Source of the DNA: JANMDR01 sp031376425
Lineage (GTDB): Bacteria; Pseudomonadota; Gammaproteobacteria; Burkholderiales; Usitatibacteraceae
Direction: 5' to 3'
Length of the DNA: 64,000 nucleotides
Assembly: GCA_031376425.1 (NCBI GenBank)
Contig: JANMDR010000224.1
Span: 1-64,000 of the forward strand
Shown here: in pieces, positions 43,765 to 53,268 of the stretch
How positions within the stretch are numbered: the first letter of the stretch is position 1
Layout of the letters: each line of letters opens with the position of its first letter
The notes under the pieces: model-generated
What the model saw: only the letters and a program-made list of their open reading frames with translations
Database searches by the model: none
Told to the model about the DNA's origin: nothing
Position numbers and translations under genes: made by a program

Positions 43765-43797
43765 TACTTTGTGCATCTTTTCGGCAAAAATAGTGGG

Positions 43798-44229
43798 TTA
43801 TGGCTGCCTACCGTTGTAAACGTTCCACCAATTTCCATCTATTTTTATCCAATACTCGGAAAACTGTCGTTCTATGTCGGTAATGTTTCGTACCGAGCCC
43901 ATCGCAATAAAGTCCACTTTGCAACGCTCTTCCTCACACTTTACCGCATCAACTTTTACTGATTTAAAGCCTTGCACTCGGCTAGTTCTGGCAATGTAAT
44001 CAACCATTGTTGTGGTTTCTTTACTTGCCGGACTTAGGTACTCATAAGCCTTATCTAGCTTGCGCGCCAGCAACAAATCCCAACGCATTTGAGCCCGATT
44101 TAAAACCATTTTTTCTGTTTCTGCAACCGATGTTTGCCCACCTGTTGCACAACCACCACAAAAAGCTGCAAGCGCTATTACGCCGAACATTCTTTTCGTG
44201 ATTTTGTTTTTTAAAGAACTAGTTAGCAT
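43798..44229 (-). CDS. Small putative lipoprotein, unknown function
   Basis: Protein of 143 residues. A basic start (MLTSSLKNKITKR) is followed by a hydrophobic segment ending FCGGC, a loose lipobox, so lipidation near residue 28 is possible. The mature part has LNRAQMRWDLLLARKLDKAYEYLSPASKET, which resembles the helix-then-sheet pattern of NTF2/SnoaL-like folds, two Cys (KCEEERC) that could form a disulphide, and ends with WIKIDGNWWNVYNGRQP. I do not recognise a named family. It lies between gspD and the 493-residue protein on the same strand with separate upstream signals. Confidence 0.65.
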   Translation of the reverse strand: MLTSSLKNKITKRMFGVIALAAFCGGCATGGQTSVAETEKMVLNRAQMRWDLLLARKLDKAYEYLSPASKETTTMVDYIARTSRVQGFKSVKVDAVKCEEERCKVDFIAMGSVRNITDIERQFSEYWIKIDGNWWNVYNGRQP

Positions 44230-44250
44230 CGAAACCTCGAATTCACTTTA

Positions 44251-44277
44251 AGTATACTCCCACGAATCCGTGTGCAA
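44251..44277 (-). promoter_or_regulatory. Weak promoter candidate for the small lipoprotein gene
   Basis: TATACT is a good -10 box on the minus strand, 22 nt from the ATG. The best -35 options (TTGCAC with 15 nt or TTGCTT with 19 nt spacing) are both outside the optimal distance. Confidence 0.3.
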
Positions 44278-44405
44278 GCAAAAATGAAAACACACACTTA
44301 ATCTGGGCCGCTAAAACTGCATTTTTGTTGCTTAATTACAACATCACCTTTAAACACATTACGTCTACTTAGCCAATTTGGGAGGCTATTCGAAACACAT
44401 CAACA

Positions 44406-46796
44406 TTATTTACCGGCTGTCCCACCAATCGGGCCAATTTGTTTTTGAATTAGCGGCTCAATTAAAGAAAGTTTTTTGCGCAATTCATCAGTTGCGTTAC
44501 GTGCATCGTCCGAGTTGTTTAATACAGTCGGGGTAATAATGATAATGAGTTCAGTACGCGAATCTGTAAGTGCTTGCGCGCCGAATAAACCTCCGATTAC
44601 GGGGATTTTGGATAGCACCGGAATTCCAGAAGAGCTTGTCGCTTTATTTTGGCTAATTAACCCCGCCATCGTTATGCTGACTCCAGAAGGCACTGTCACA
44701 GAAGTTTGCGCTTTAGTGCTGTCGATGGTAGGATTAGCGCTGGTGGATGCAGGTGAACTAATCTCCTGATTAATTTCCATCGTCACTTGGCCATTCGCAC
44801 TGATATTTGGGGTAACGGTTAACAAAACACCCGTATCTAGGTACTGTCGGCTAGTAAGGACTCCGCCGGTACTACCGGTGGTGGATGATCCCGTTTCAAC
44901 GGATATTTTCTGCCCCACATTAATGGTTGCCTTCTCGTTATCTAAAACCATTACTTTCGGGGCGGAAACCACAGTGACGCGCTCATCCGTACCTAGTGCT
45001 TGCAAGGTCGCGCGAATATCGTTATTCAATACATTTATAAGCTGCAAGCCCCCCACCTTAGGGATATATGAGCGTGGATCAACGAATCTCGTAATATCTC
45101 CAGTCACTGTTGGAATCGCTGGCGCTGACGGTAATGCGCCGGTAGAATTTCGCAATGAACCCACAGTACCGTTGCGTGCGCTAATAAACCACTCAATACC
45201 AAACCGCAAATCATCAGTTAGCTTTACTGAAGCGACCATAACCTCCACCAACACTTGCCGCCGTGGTACGTCAAGCTGCTTTAGCGCGAATTCTATTTTT
45301 TCATAGTCACCCGGCGATGCCATAATCAATAACTGATTATTGTCTGTGTCAGGAATAATTCGCACGTCTTTGGATACACTAATGCCGTCACCTGCGAACG
45401 CAACGATGCTTTGAGGTACAGCCGTGGTTACCGGCGTCGTTGTCCCTGGTGTACTTGCGATTTGCGCAGGACGCGCACCAGGAGCCAAGCTTGGCGTGCT
45501 ACCAGCGCTGCTTTTACCGCCGTAAATCTCGCTGAGCAATTGTGCCAATCTTGCTGCTTTGCTGTTCTGCACTTTATAAATATTCAGCTTATTACCACCC
45601 GCAGTACCTCCAGAACGATCCAAACGCTCTACCCATTTTTTGGCTTCTTCCAAATAATGCGGTTGCGTACTGATAATCAATAAACTATTGACGCGCTCAA
45701 TGGGAATGATTTTAACGATACCCGCTAAAGGGCTACCAGTAGACCCACCAAAAATACGGTCTAAATCGCCCTGTAGCACCTTTACATCCGTAGACATCGG
45801 AAATAGGCCAATGGAATAGCCATTCAAAAAATCTACGTCAAAAAGCTCAATGATTTCTAACATGTGGCGCAACTCTCGTTGCGTACCAGACAAAATAAGG
45901 AGGTTACGTAGTTCGTCAATGCGAATCGATGTTGCGGGTTCGATTACGTAGGGCTCAAGGATTCGTTGCATATCCTTGGCACCAGTGAATTTGGGTTGAA
46001 TTATCTGGACGCTATAGCCTATCGGCAATGGTGTAGTAATAGCCCCTGCAGTTGGCGTCACTGTGCCGCGAATACCAAGTGAGGCAGGCATAATTTTATA
46101 TAAGCCCTCTTCACGGATCATAACTTGGCCATTTTGGCGCAGCAGCATCTCTAAAATTGGGATTAAATCGCGCTTAGGTACTGGGCGCGAAAAGCGAATT
46201 GTTGCGGTACCCGCCGTGGTTGGATGAATCGTAAAAGATTCCTTTAGATAATCCCCCATGATCGATTGAATAATGGCGCGAATATCCAGCGCCTCAAACG
46301 CTAATTGAAATGACTCCTCCCCCACGCTCGGCACTAAGGCTGGCGGTGTCGGTCTAGGGTTAATGATGGCACCTGCGCCCTTATAGGTACGCGTTGCTTC
46401 AGCAAGTGCTACCTGTTGCGCTGTGATCGCTGCGAAAGGTTGCGGTGCGACTGCTAGTGCTCGCGGGGCTGGGACAACACCATCCGCAGCGGGCGTAGAA
46501 ATAGACATGCCACTCGTTGGCGGCGTTGCGGCGCGAGTTACCCCGCTTGCAGGCGGTGGAACTGCAACGGGCGCAGTGGGCATGGTCGAACCAAGCGCCT
46601 TCAATTGCTCACCAGAGGTCACGACCGTTGCTTCGCCTGAAGCTGCTCCAACGCTATTATTCTGCCCTGCGTTACGCTCAGGATCTGTCACTTTTTTAAG
46701 TGCAGCACAGCTGGAAAGCATTACCCCTGCAACGAGCACGGCAAGGGCACGTTTTTTAGGCGACGCAAGAGTAAGAGCGAAATTTGGTGGTGTCAT
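44406..46796 (-). CDS. gspD: Type II secretion system secretin GspD
   Basis: Outer-membrane secretin of 796 residues that forms the exit channel of the type II system. The N-terminus has a hydrophobic segment and lipobox LSSC, so it may be lipidated. An Ala/Pro/Thr-rich region (about 45-165) precedes the N0 domain (FQLAFEALDIRAIIQSIMGDYL), N1 and N2 (LRNLLILSGTQREL, VNSLLIISTQPHYL) and N3 (NKLNIYKVQNSKAARLAQLL, NNQLLIMASPGDY). The secretin core includes VVSAPKVMVLDNEKATINVG and SGIPVLSKIPVIGGLFG, followed by ELIIIITPTVL. It is the last gene of the gspE-D operon, where Xanthomonas xpsD also lies. No separate pilotin is obvious. Confidence 0.95.
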   Translation of the reverse strand: MTPPNFALTLASPKKRALAVLVAGVMLSSCAALKKVTDPERNAGQNNSVGAASGEATVVTSGEQLKALGSTMPTAPVAVPPPASGVTRAATPPTSGMSISTPAADGVVPAPRALAVAPQPFAAITAQQVALAEATRTYKGAGAIINPRPTPPALVPSVGEESFQLAFEALDIRAIIQSIMGDYLKESFTIHPTTAGTATIRFSRPVPKRDLIPILEMLLRQNGQVMIREEGLYKIMPASLGIRGTVTPTAGAITTPLPIGYSVQIIQPKFTGAKDMQRILEPYVIEPATSIRIDELRNLLILSGTQRELRHMLEIIELFDVDFLNGYSIGLFPMSTDVKVLQGDLDRIFGGSTGSPLAGIVKIIPIERVNSLLIISTQPHYLEEAKKWVERLDRSGGTAGGNKLNIYKVQNSKAARLAQLLSEIYGGKSSAGSTPSLAPGARPAQIASTPGTTTPVTTAVPQSIVAFAGDGISVSKDVRIIPDTDNNQLLIMASPGDYEKIEFALKQLDVPRRQVLVEVMVASVKLTDDLRFGIEWFISARNGTVGSLRNSTGALPSAPAIPTVTGDITRFVDPRSYIPKVGGLQLINVLNNDIRATLQALGTDERVTVVSAPKVMVLDNEKATINVGQKISVETGSSTTGSTGGVLTSRQYLDTGVLLTVTPNISANGQVTMEINQEISSPASTSANPTIDSTKAQTSVTVPSGVSITMAGLISQNKATSSSGIPVLSKIPVIGGLFGAQALTDSRTELIIIITPTVLNNSDDARNATDELRKKLSLIEPLIQKQIGPIGGTAGK

Positions 46797-46853
46797 AACA
46801 AGCCTGTGAAATCAAAAAATATTAAATAGCGAAGCTAGTATCAAAAAATAAAG

Positions 46854-47624
46854 CTATTGCGGCGGGGGCGGTGTCACGTTTTGAAAGCGTCGCCGCGACG
46901 GTATTTGATCCGTTGAAACAGGACCGGCGCCGTAAGTTTGCGCTCCAGGCGCAGCAACGGCCTGACCCGTAGGAAATGGTGGTGCCGGTGGCATCTGTGG
47001 CATTGGTCCCGCACTAGATACCTGCGGATTAGGCTGCATACCAGGCTGCGGAAATGGAACACCATCAGCACGCATGCCTGGTTGAGCAGGCAAACCTGGT
47101 GTCGGGAAAGGATTTCGTGGCGAGGAAGAACTGCGTGCTAAATCTAAAGATTCAGTTTCATCACCTTGTTGCAACACCACTCGATTATTCATCACTTCGG
47201 ATAAAACGATGCTCTTACCAGGGATGTTATCGCCTTTTTTAATGCCAAAACTCTTGCCGGTTACAGTTTCAAACAAATAAGCGGTCGTCATTTCGGGATT
47301 AATCAAGGTGCCTTTCAAGACATATTGCCCGCGCACCATAGACGGTGCTGCGGCCACGGGTGCCGTCGGCGGCGGTGCTGGGCGTCGACTAGGCACCATT
47401 AGCGGGCGTTCGACGGTTTCTGGCAAAATCGTTTCCATTGCCGCCAATTTAAAGGGCGGCACCAGATCAAATTCATTATTTACGGTCGCGCCAAATTTTT
47501 TGCGCACCATAGGCTTGAGCCAATTACCACCCCAATCGCTTTCAACGCCTATTCCCGCGACTAAACCACCAGCGCAACCGAGCCAAAACAAGGTCGGTAC
47601 CCAATGAATAATACGAGCCTTCAT
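46854..47624 (-). CDS. gspN: Type II secretion GspC-like/XpsN-type protein (HR domain)
   Basis: Inner-membrane protein of 256 residues that should link the inner-membrane platform to the secretin. A short cytoplasmic part and one helix (about 8-26) precede an HR-like domain YVLKGTLINPEMTTAYLFE with KSFGIKKGDNIPGKSIVLSEV (about 100-165). There is no PDZ domain, unlike classical GspC. The C-terminal third is Pro/Gly/Gln-rich and likely disordered. Position between gspM and gspD matches xpsN of Xanthomonas, so I use the name gspN in that sense; GspC would be the functional counterpart. The start overlaps the gspM stop by ATGA. Confidence 0.75.
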   Translation of the reverse strand: MKARIIHWVPTLFWLGCAGGLVAGIGVESDWGGNWLKPMVRKKFGATVNNEFDLVPPFKLAAMETILPETVERPLMVPSRRPAPPPTAPVAAAPSMVRGQYVLKGTLINPEMTTAYLFETVTGKSFGIKKGDNIPGKSIVLSEVMNNRVVLQQGDETESLDLARSSSSPRNPFPTPGLPAQPGMRADGVPFPQPGMQPNPQVSSAGPMPQMPPAPPFPTGQAVAAPGAQTYGAGPVSTDQIPSRRRFQNVTPPPPQ

Positions 47625-48511
47625 GGTTTACCCCCTGCCGCTGCTTTAGGGAGGTATGTTGGCACTGGCTTGCCATTGGGCACCACCGGCGGGCCGGTAA
47701 CACTCGTTGTGGGTGTGGGTGTTGGTGTTGGTGCAGGTGCCGACGTTTGCGCAGGCGTTGGTGTAGGTGTAGGTGTAGGCAACACCGGCGGTTTTGCAAT
47801 ACTGCCAGCCGTAGTACTGCCACTAACGATACCTCGGGAAACGGGCGGTGGCGCATTCACTGCCGGTACTGCACTCACCGAGGCTGCCGCATTCACCAAT
47901 GCCATAGCCGCCACATCAAATTGCACCAATACCGTCGGCTCCTGCCCAGGATTTGACTTATGACCAGACCCAACTGTAGTGCGCATAACTAAATTATCTA
48001 TAAGCAAATAAGGCTGAGCGGTTTCAATCGCGTAAAAAACCTTGCGAATATTGGGCATGGTGGTTTGCAAAACAAAGTTCGCAGATACATTGCGCACCAA
48101 ACCATCGTCTTTAGGTGTCGATAATTGGGTGTTTGATACTACACCTTGACCAACCGCTGCCTCAATAATGGTTTTAACCGCATCCTGTAACTCAGCTGAC
48201 GCCAACGCCGGTGTAGCTGCTTTTAGGTAGTATTTGCGGCTATCTTGCGCGCGTAATTCTTCGCGTTTTTCTAACAATGAAGTCCGCTGCGCGTTCGCCC
48301 GATCATAACTAGCAATTTTTTTATTCATTGTAAACAAACGTTCGTCGTAGTAGCGGTGCAGCAAAATCGCTGGTACAGCCATCGCCGCGACGACCAATAA
48401 TAGCGCCAGCAATAACAACAATAAGGCAATCAAGCCACCACTATTAAATTTTTTCTTCGGTGTTGCAGCACTGCCCCCAGAAGAGTTTGCAGTTTCCATG
48501 GTAATTGCCAT
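47621..48511 (-). CDS. gspM: Type II secretion assembly protein GspM
   Basis: Inner-membrane platform protein of 296 residues. A polar start leads to a single helix GLIALLLLLLALLLVVAAM (about 26-50). A coiled-coil-like stretch follows (LFTMNKKIASYDRANAQRTS), then a ferredoxin-like periplasmic domain (ELQDAVKTIIEAAVGQGV to VLVQFDVAAMAL). This layout matches XpsM/GspM-type proteins. The C-terminal 80 residues are low complexity with a striking Thr-Pro alternation (TPTPTPTPAQTSAPAPTPTP). It overlaps gspL by TAATG and gspN by ATGA. It is assigned from order and topology more than from motifs. Confidence 0.8.
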   Translation of the reverse strand: MAITMETANSSGGSAATPKKKFNSGGLIALLLLLLALLLVVAAMAVPAILLHRYYDERLFTMNKKIASYDRANAQRTSLLEKREELRAQDSRKYYLKAATPALASAELQDAVKTIIEAAVGQGVVSNTQLSTPKDDGLVRNVSANFVLQTTMPNIRKVFYAIETAQPYLLIDNLVMRTTVGSGHKSNPGQEPTVLVQFDVAAMALVNAAASVSAVPAVNAPPPVSRGIVSGSTTAGSIAKPPVLPTPTPTPTPAQTSAPAPTPTPTPTTSVTGPPVVPNGKPVPTYLPKAAAGGKP

Positions 48512-50100
48512 TAACGGACTCCTCGCTGAAGATTCGACAACTCAGGGGGAATTGGCGCATTTGGCACAGCTGTTGGCACAACCGCCGGCACAGGACGTCC
48601 ACTTACGGTGCTAGGGGGCAAGGGCGTGGCAATAGGTGCTGTCGGGACAAGCCCACTGTTCGGATTTGCCGATGAGGGCGCTGTTTTCAATGGTACGGCG
48701 GAATCCGGCTTAGCAGCTTCAGACTTCAATTTAGCGGGAATGGTATTGGCGTCCTTAGCCGTGTCTCGAAGGGTGGCTTTTGGCGCATCCTTTGCCGTAC
48801 TCTGTGGCGTTTCTTTTATGGCTTGTGATTGGTTTGCACCTGTTGCGGCCTTGCCATCTTTCGCCGCCGCCGTGCTCGCGCCTGTGCCAGCTGGCGCAAC
48901 CGGTACCGTAACCACAGCGGGTATCAGCGCCGGTGCCACGCCCTGCGCCAAAGCTGTTTTTTCATCCATTATTACCCGTGGCTTTATTTCAGCAGCGATA
49001 TGAAAACGCTCGGTATTTGGCATCGCCCCACGCGAAACCTGTGAGCGCGTCGATGTGTTCTGAAGTAAGGGCGACTTTTCGAATAACTCTATTAGCTTTG
49101 TTACCGATGCCGTTTCGCCTTGCACTTGCACTTCACGCACTTTCGGCGTCGCTTTAATTTCTAATGTCTGTACCCAGGTATTGTCGGGTAGCATTTTCGA
49201 AAACTCTTCAATCAATGTCACTGTCGCTTGGGTTGTCTGCTTCTTCGTGGCGATGAAGTTATATTCTGTGGCTAGGCGCGTAACTTCAGTGAGCACCCGC
49301 TCCGTGCCCTCATTCTCAATTTTTCCTTTTTCAAGAATCGGCAGGAGGCTGATTACATTTTCACGCTTTTGCCATACTGGAATAAACACCACGGCAAGCG
49401 TAAGCGCCACCACGAGCGCAATTAGTACGCGATTTAAAATCTGTAAACCGGTTAATTTTTGCTCTGGCCGCAATTCCGGTGGGAATAAATCAAAGTGCGT
49501 ATTCTGGCCAACGAGATCATCTACCACCCCAATTGCACGCACTGTTAAGCCGGCCTTTGCTAAGGTTGCAATCACGGTTTCAAGCTGCGCTTTTGGTGTA
49601 GCAGCGAGCTGTGCGGTCAACATACCGGAGGTGCTATCGCGCTGCTCGATTTTGACATCATAAAACGCACTGGCCGCATTAAACGGTGTTTGCCGATCAA
49701 GATCAAACCCAACCACTTGACGCAAATTTTCTTCAGTAGCCAGTGGTAGTGAAATTCTTCGCCGCAACACTTCCGCTTGTGGCAAAACCAAGCGTACTGC
49801 ATTCACATTCCCGCCTTCCGCACGTACTGAAGCCATCAGCCGACGCAATGCGGCCTCACCTTCATCAACACTTACAGTATTGGTTGGTGTTGCCGAGTTA
49901 ATGCCCAGCTTTAAGGTACTAAGACTTCTACCGTCGAGATAAATATTCGCCAATTCAGACGGTGGCGACATCACGGTATGCAGCCACGCGGGCGTGACTA
50001 TGGCAAGCTCACCCTTCCACCAACGCCAAAAATTACTCACGCGTTGTGTGAACGGTATGCCTACAGCTTGCGGCGAAAATGTTGAATTAGTTGCAGCCAT
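48511..50100 (-). CDS. gspL: Type II secretion assembly protein GspL (PilN-like)
   Basis: Platform protein of 529 residues that couples the cytoplasmic ATPase GspE to the membrane complex. The cytoplasmic part (about 1-230) has the actin-like element VVGFDLDRQTPFNAASAFYDV typical of GspL/PilM. One helix (about 233-255) is followed by a PilN-like periplasmic domain with ILEKGKIENEGTERVLTEV and LPDNTWVQTLEIKATPKVREV. The last 150 residues are Ala/Pro/Lys-rich and apparently disordered, which is not usual for the family. The stop overlaps the gspM start (TAATG). It corresponds to xpsL by position. Confidence 0.85.
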   Translation of the reverse strand: MAATNSTFSPQAVGIPFTQRVSNFWRWWKGELAIVTPAWLHTVMSPPSELANIYLDGRSLSTLKLGINSATPTNTVSVDEGEAALRRLMASVRAEGGNVNAVRLVLPQAEVLRRRISLPLATEENLRQVVGFDLDRQTPFNAASAFYDVKIEQRDSTSGMLTAQLAATPKAQLETVIATLAKAGLTVRAIGVVDDLVGQNTHFDLFPPELRPEQKLTGLQILNRVLIALVVALTLAVVFIPVWQKRENVISLLPILEKGKIENEGTERVLTEVTRLATEYNFIATKKQTTQATVTLIEEFSKMLPDNTWVQTLEIKATPKVREVQVQGETASVTKLIELFEKSPLLQNTSTRSQVSRGAMPNTERFHIAAEIKPRVIMDEKTALAQGVAPALIPAVVTVPVAPAGTGASTAAAKDGKAATGANQSQAIKETPQSTAKDAPKATLRDTAKDANTIPAKLKSEAAKPDSAVPLKTAPSSANPNSGLVPTAPIATPLPPSTVSGRPVPAVVPTAVPNAPIPPELSNLQRGVR

Positions 50101-50143
50101 TCGGGAAAATTCTCAAACCAAAAAATGTTGATGTTGCTAAAAA

Positions 50144-51109
50144 TTACTTTATAACTTCTGCAGCGACGATAGGTGCAACAGTTGTTGCGGCGGCCGCGCC
50201 TGCAGTTCCTTCTTTCCAACTCAAAAACACATAAGGTCGTTTTGGATTTGGTGCTTTCATCACCACGGCATCACGAATAAACAATACTCCGTCAGGCATG
50301 GTTGCTTCAGAACGTACGCTAGCAATAAAACCGCTGCCAACACTTAAATACGGCCCCCCTGCTGAAAATGGCGGCACAAACTGCTTGGTTGCGCGGGCTT
50401 GCTCGCGCAATCCAATATATTCATCTACTTGAGCTACAGTTACATTTGGTATGGCTAACAACACCTCACGCGGCGCTATTTTTGCATCCACACCCGGTTG
50501 ACGGGAATAGACAGTAATAATATTTTCAATCAATTTATAGCGCGCCGATGTCATTCCTAGCACCAAACGCAATTCTTCTTGCGCTTGAAACGGTGCGTTA
50601 GCCGGTTTGTAGTTCAGACCAGCGGCTTTGTATTCTGGTTCCTCAGCGCCCCGTAATCTTTTTAAAACATCCGGATCTTTCCAATCATTGATAGCATCTA
50701 CCAAGGTATTTGCTTCTTCTTCCGGCACCCCTTTTGACACAAACAAGCTACGTAGCAGCGCTTCAGTTGCCCCGTTTATATCAATTTTACCAGACTCGTC
50801 CATAATGGTTATACGTAGTTTTGCGCCTTTGTATTCCCATTCATGCACTTCCCCGTTCGGATTCCATCGATCTGGCACTTGAATGGGCTTATAAAGCTCT
50901 AACATTGCTCGATGCACCCCAGCGTCAGCAATTACCTGTCCTTGGGTAATCGACATGCTATTAGACACAATTTGTACATCGGTACGCATGGCATAAATAA
51001 ACGAAGCCGCAATAAGCGACAACAAGGTCACCACCCATAACACGATGACTAAGGCGATGCCGTGTTGATGATGCGGATGAACCATTGCTTGTTTTACGAT
51101 TCGCCGCAC
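50144..51109 (-). CDS. gspK: Type II secretion minor pseudopilin GspK
   Basis: Minor pseudopilin of about 321 residues that caps the pseudopilus with GspI and GspJ. The prepilin signal is HQHG followed by IALVIVLWVVTLLSLIAASF; GspK characteristically lacks the Glu at +5 found in other pseudopilins, as here. The large periplasmic domain shows ITIMDESGKIDINGA, LVDAINDWKDPD and the GspK/helix-hairpin region ALNYKPANAPFQAQEELRLV. I prefer the GTG at 51109, overlapping the gspJ TAG by one base; an ATG at 51130 would add seven residues. Confidence 0.93.
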   Translation of the reverse strand: MRRIVKQAMVHPHHQHGIALVIVLWVVTLLSLIAASFIYAMRTDVQIVSNSMSITQGQVIADAGVHRAMLELYKPIQVPDRWNPNGEVHEWEYKGAKLRITIMDESGKIDINGATEALLRSLFVSKGVPEEEANTLVDAINDWKDPDVLKRLRGAEEPEYKAAGLNYKPANAPFQAQEELRLVLGMTSARYKLIENIITVYSRQPGVDAKIAPREVLLAIPNVTVAQVDEYIGLREQARATKQFVPPFSAGGPYLSVGSGFIASVRSEATMPDGVLFIRDAVVMKAPNPKRPYVFLSWKEGTAGAAAATTVAPIVAAEVIK

Positions 51110-51834
51110 TATGCCCGCCGCGGCCCGCATTGACGCTGGAAGTTAGTTTCATAACAACCTGCTTCTTCACCAATTCGCAATGCCACGACAATTTCCGGCA
51201 AGGATTTGCCATCTTGCAGCTCGATACGCAGGCGCACCAATTGTGGCATGCGTAGCGGGTTATCCCACGAATCCGCCCACTTTGGCTCGGCGGCATCAGT
51301 TTCCGCACCAAAATAGGCAATTTCAAGGTCTTTTACGTTTTCGAGCAAACGATGCGGCTTTGAGGCTGAAATACCATCAAAATCCTTCGCGAAAATATCA
51401 AAGCCATCGCGACGAATAAACAAAGAACTCATACGCTTACCGTTTACTTCATCATCAGCGACATAAATATGCGCCCACTGCAAACCACCTAAACTTGCCG
51501 CATCCGCAGCTAAGTTTAGCGACGTGACAAACTTAAGTGTAGATTTTTCGCCCGCAAACGCAATTTTTGATTCAGGAATTCCCCGCCAGCGCACCGGAAA
51601 GACTTGCCCCAATTCGCGCCGCAAGAAGGCCTGCACGCTGCGTTCGTGCGCGGCCTGAGCTACTTTGGCATCACCGGTATCCCAAGCGCGAATCCCAATA
51701 TTTAAGCCCGAATAAAGCAACAATAACAACATACCCAATAACGCTAATGAAATAATCAATTCCAACAGCGTAAAACCCACGTTTTTGCGGCCTTTACAAG
51801 ACGATGCGCTATTTTTTGGGCATTGCATTTTCAT
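51109..51834 (-). CDS. gspJ: Type II secretion minor pseudopilin GspJ
   Basis: Minor pseudopilin of 241 residues. The leader ends KNVG and is followed by FTLLELIISLALLGMLLLLLY with Glu at +5, so it is a substrate of the prepilin peptidase. The mature part has the GspJ helix RAWDTGDAKVAQAAHERSVQAF and FLRRELGQVFPVRW, characteristic of the family. It overlaps gspI by 4 nt and gspK by a base, and should be part of the pseudopilus tip. Confidence 0.94.
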   Translation of the reverse strand: MKMQCPKNSASSCKGRKNVGFTLLELIISLALLGMLLLLLYSGLNIGIRAWDTGDAKVAQAAHERSVQAFLRRELGQVFPVRWRGIPESKIAFAGEKSTLKFVTSLNLAADAASLGGLQWAHIYVADDEVNGKRMSSLFIRRDGFDIFAKDFDGISASKPHRLLENVKDLEIAYFGAETDAAEPKWADSWDNPLRMPQLVRLRIELQDGKSLPEIVVALRIGEEAGCYETNFQRQCGPRRA

Positions 51835-52274
51835 AATTTTGGCGCTAACTGTAGCGACGTCAAAACCACACGTCGTTCACGCTGATCGTCCGTTGTAAAA
51901 ATAACACTAAGTTCCACCTCAAATAATTGCACATTCATGATCGGTGCGACGCCACCGGGTAACGCATCTAAGTTCGGATCTTCATACGGCCGCACATTGA
52001 GCGCCCACGCAAAATCATCATCAAACTTACCGTTCGAGGAACCTTCTTTTAAAGGTTCTTCAATGCCCGTGCTGGCGAGTTTTGATTCAGCCAAGGTACT
52101 TGCGCGAGCATAACGATCAGACAAAATAGCGCCATTTACACCACGCGAAAAAATTTGCATCAGCACACCAAGCGCCATCGCTAAAATAGTGAAGGCCACG
52201 AGAACTTCCAGCAAAGTAAAACCCGCTTGCCGCACGACGACTCTAGGTGCTGACTTACACACGTTCGTCATCAA
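51831..52274 (-). CDS. gspI: Type II secretion minor pseudopilin GspI
   Basis: Minor pseudopilin of 147 residues. A leader ending RQAG precedes FTLLEVLVAFTILAMALGVL, with Glu at +5. The remaining 100 residues fit the GspI fold (RYARASTLAESKLAST). Together with GspJ and GspK it initiates the pseudopilus. The 5' end overlaps gspH by 20 nt. Confidence 0.93.
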   Translation of the reverse strand: MMTNVCKSAPRVVVRQAGFTLLEVLVAFTILAMALGVLMQIFSRGVNGAILSDRYARASTLAESKLASTGIEEPLKEGSSNGKFDDDFAWALNVRPYEDPNLDALPGGVAPIMNVQLFEVELSVIFTTDDQRERRVVLTSLQLAPKL

Positions 52275-52749
52275 CCTTATCCAAGATAGAAACCTTGCCC
52301 GTAAGCCAATCTACATCTACATAAAATTTCCGCTCCCCCGCACCCACAGTGATTCTGCCGCCGTTGGATGTTCCATCGGGGAAAAAGCGAATGAACCCAA
52401 TTTTATCGGTCACCACATCTGATTGCGCCGTGAATAGTTTCAAATCCAACTGATCATTAAGCTTACGCACACGGGAATCACCAGACATCGTAAACTCGCG
52501 TTTATCCAGATCAATGGTTAACATCGTTTCGCGCCGCGTATTGATAGCCGATGCACGCACAGCCCGCAAACTTGTTGCGATTTCACGGGTGTTAGATTTT
52601 AGGTCTGCGCCAGATACCCCATTGGAAACAAATTTCGGTAACAGCGTATAGGCGGCCGCGATGATGACGACCACGACCATCAACTCTAATAAAGAGAAGC
52701 CTGCTTGAGCGTGGATACGTTGCACACGCTGATTACAATGGAGAGACAT
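52255..52749 (-). CDS. gspH: Type II secretion pseudopilin GspH
   Basis: Minor pseudopilin of 164 residues. The leader ends AQAG and is followed by FSLLELMVVVVIIAAAYTLL with Glu at +5. The body has the GspH/FimT features LRAVRASAINTRRETMLTIDL and DGTSNGGRITVG. It lies between gspG (37-nt gap) and gspI (overlap). Confidence 0.93.
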   Translation of the reverse strand: MSLHCNQRVQRIHAQAGFSLLELMVVVVIIAAAYTLLPKFVSNGVSGADLKSNTREIATSLRAVRASAINTRRETMLTIDLDKREFTMSGDSRVRKLNDQLDLKLFTAQSDVVTDKIGFIRFFPDGTSNGGRITVGAGERKFYVDVDWLTGKVSILDKVDDERV

Positions 52750-52786
52750 TTAAAGATGCGCGTAAACACTACTAACGCGCTATCAC

Positions 52787-53227
52787 TTAGTTATTCGTAA
52801 TATCTTTATTGATGCCATCGCCGCCTTCTTTCCCATCAGCGCCGAGCGAAATAAGATCGAATGGCCGATTATCGGTGCCAGGGGATTTATAAATGATATC
52901 GGTGCTCCAAGGGTCTTTAATTTGCTCCGCTTTGCGAACATATGGGCCATTCCAATTGGCGACGCCGGTTGAAGTAATCAGCGCTTTTAAGCCATCTTGT
53001 TGCGTCGGATATTTACCCACATCCAACTTGTATAAATCCAGCGCTGCGCCGATATCACTTAACTGCGCTTTAGCGATACGCGCCTTCGCCGCATCACCTT
53101 GGTTAAACACGCGATTACCCACCCAAGCTGCGATCAAGCCAATGATGGTCACAACGATAATAATCTCGATGAGCGAAAATCCGCGCTGGCGGGGCTGGAG
53201 AAGTGTTACTGCTTTAATTGGCTTCAT
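52787..53227 (-). CDS. gspG: Type II secretion major pseudopilin GspG
   Basis: Major pseudopilin of about 146 residues that forms the shaft of the periplasmic pseudopilus. The class III signal MKPIKAVTLLQPRQRG is followed by FSLIEIIIVVTIIGLIAAW with Glu at +5. The C-terminal half shows LYKLDVGKYPTQQDGLKALI, NWNGPYVRKAEQIKDPW and a Ca-binding-loop-like segment SLGADGKEGGDGINKDI, all diagnostic for GspG. The ATG at 53227 with an AGGA box upstream is preferred; an ORF open further upstream runs into gspF. Confidence 0.96.
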   Translation of the reverse strand: MKPIKAVTLLQPRQRGFSLIEIIIVVTIIGLIAAWVGNRVFNQGDAAKARIAKAQLSDIGAALDLYKLDVGKYPTQQDGLKALITSTGVANWNGPYVRKAEQIKDPWSTDIIYKSPGTDNRPFDLISLGADGKEGGDGINKDITNN

Positions 53228-53268
53228 AGGAAGTCCTCGTTTTTGTCTTAACAGCTTTGTTATAAAAA

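Noticed and set aside
44878..45306. Plus-strand frame opposite gspD
   Set aside because: Antisense shadow of the conserved secretin region.
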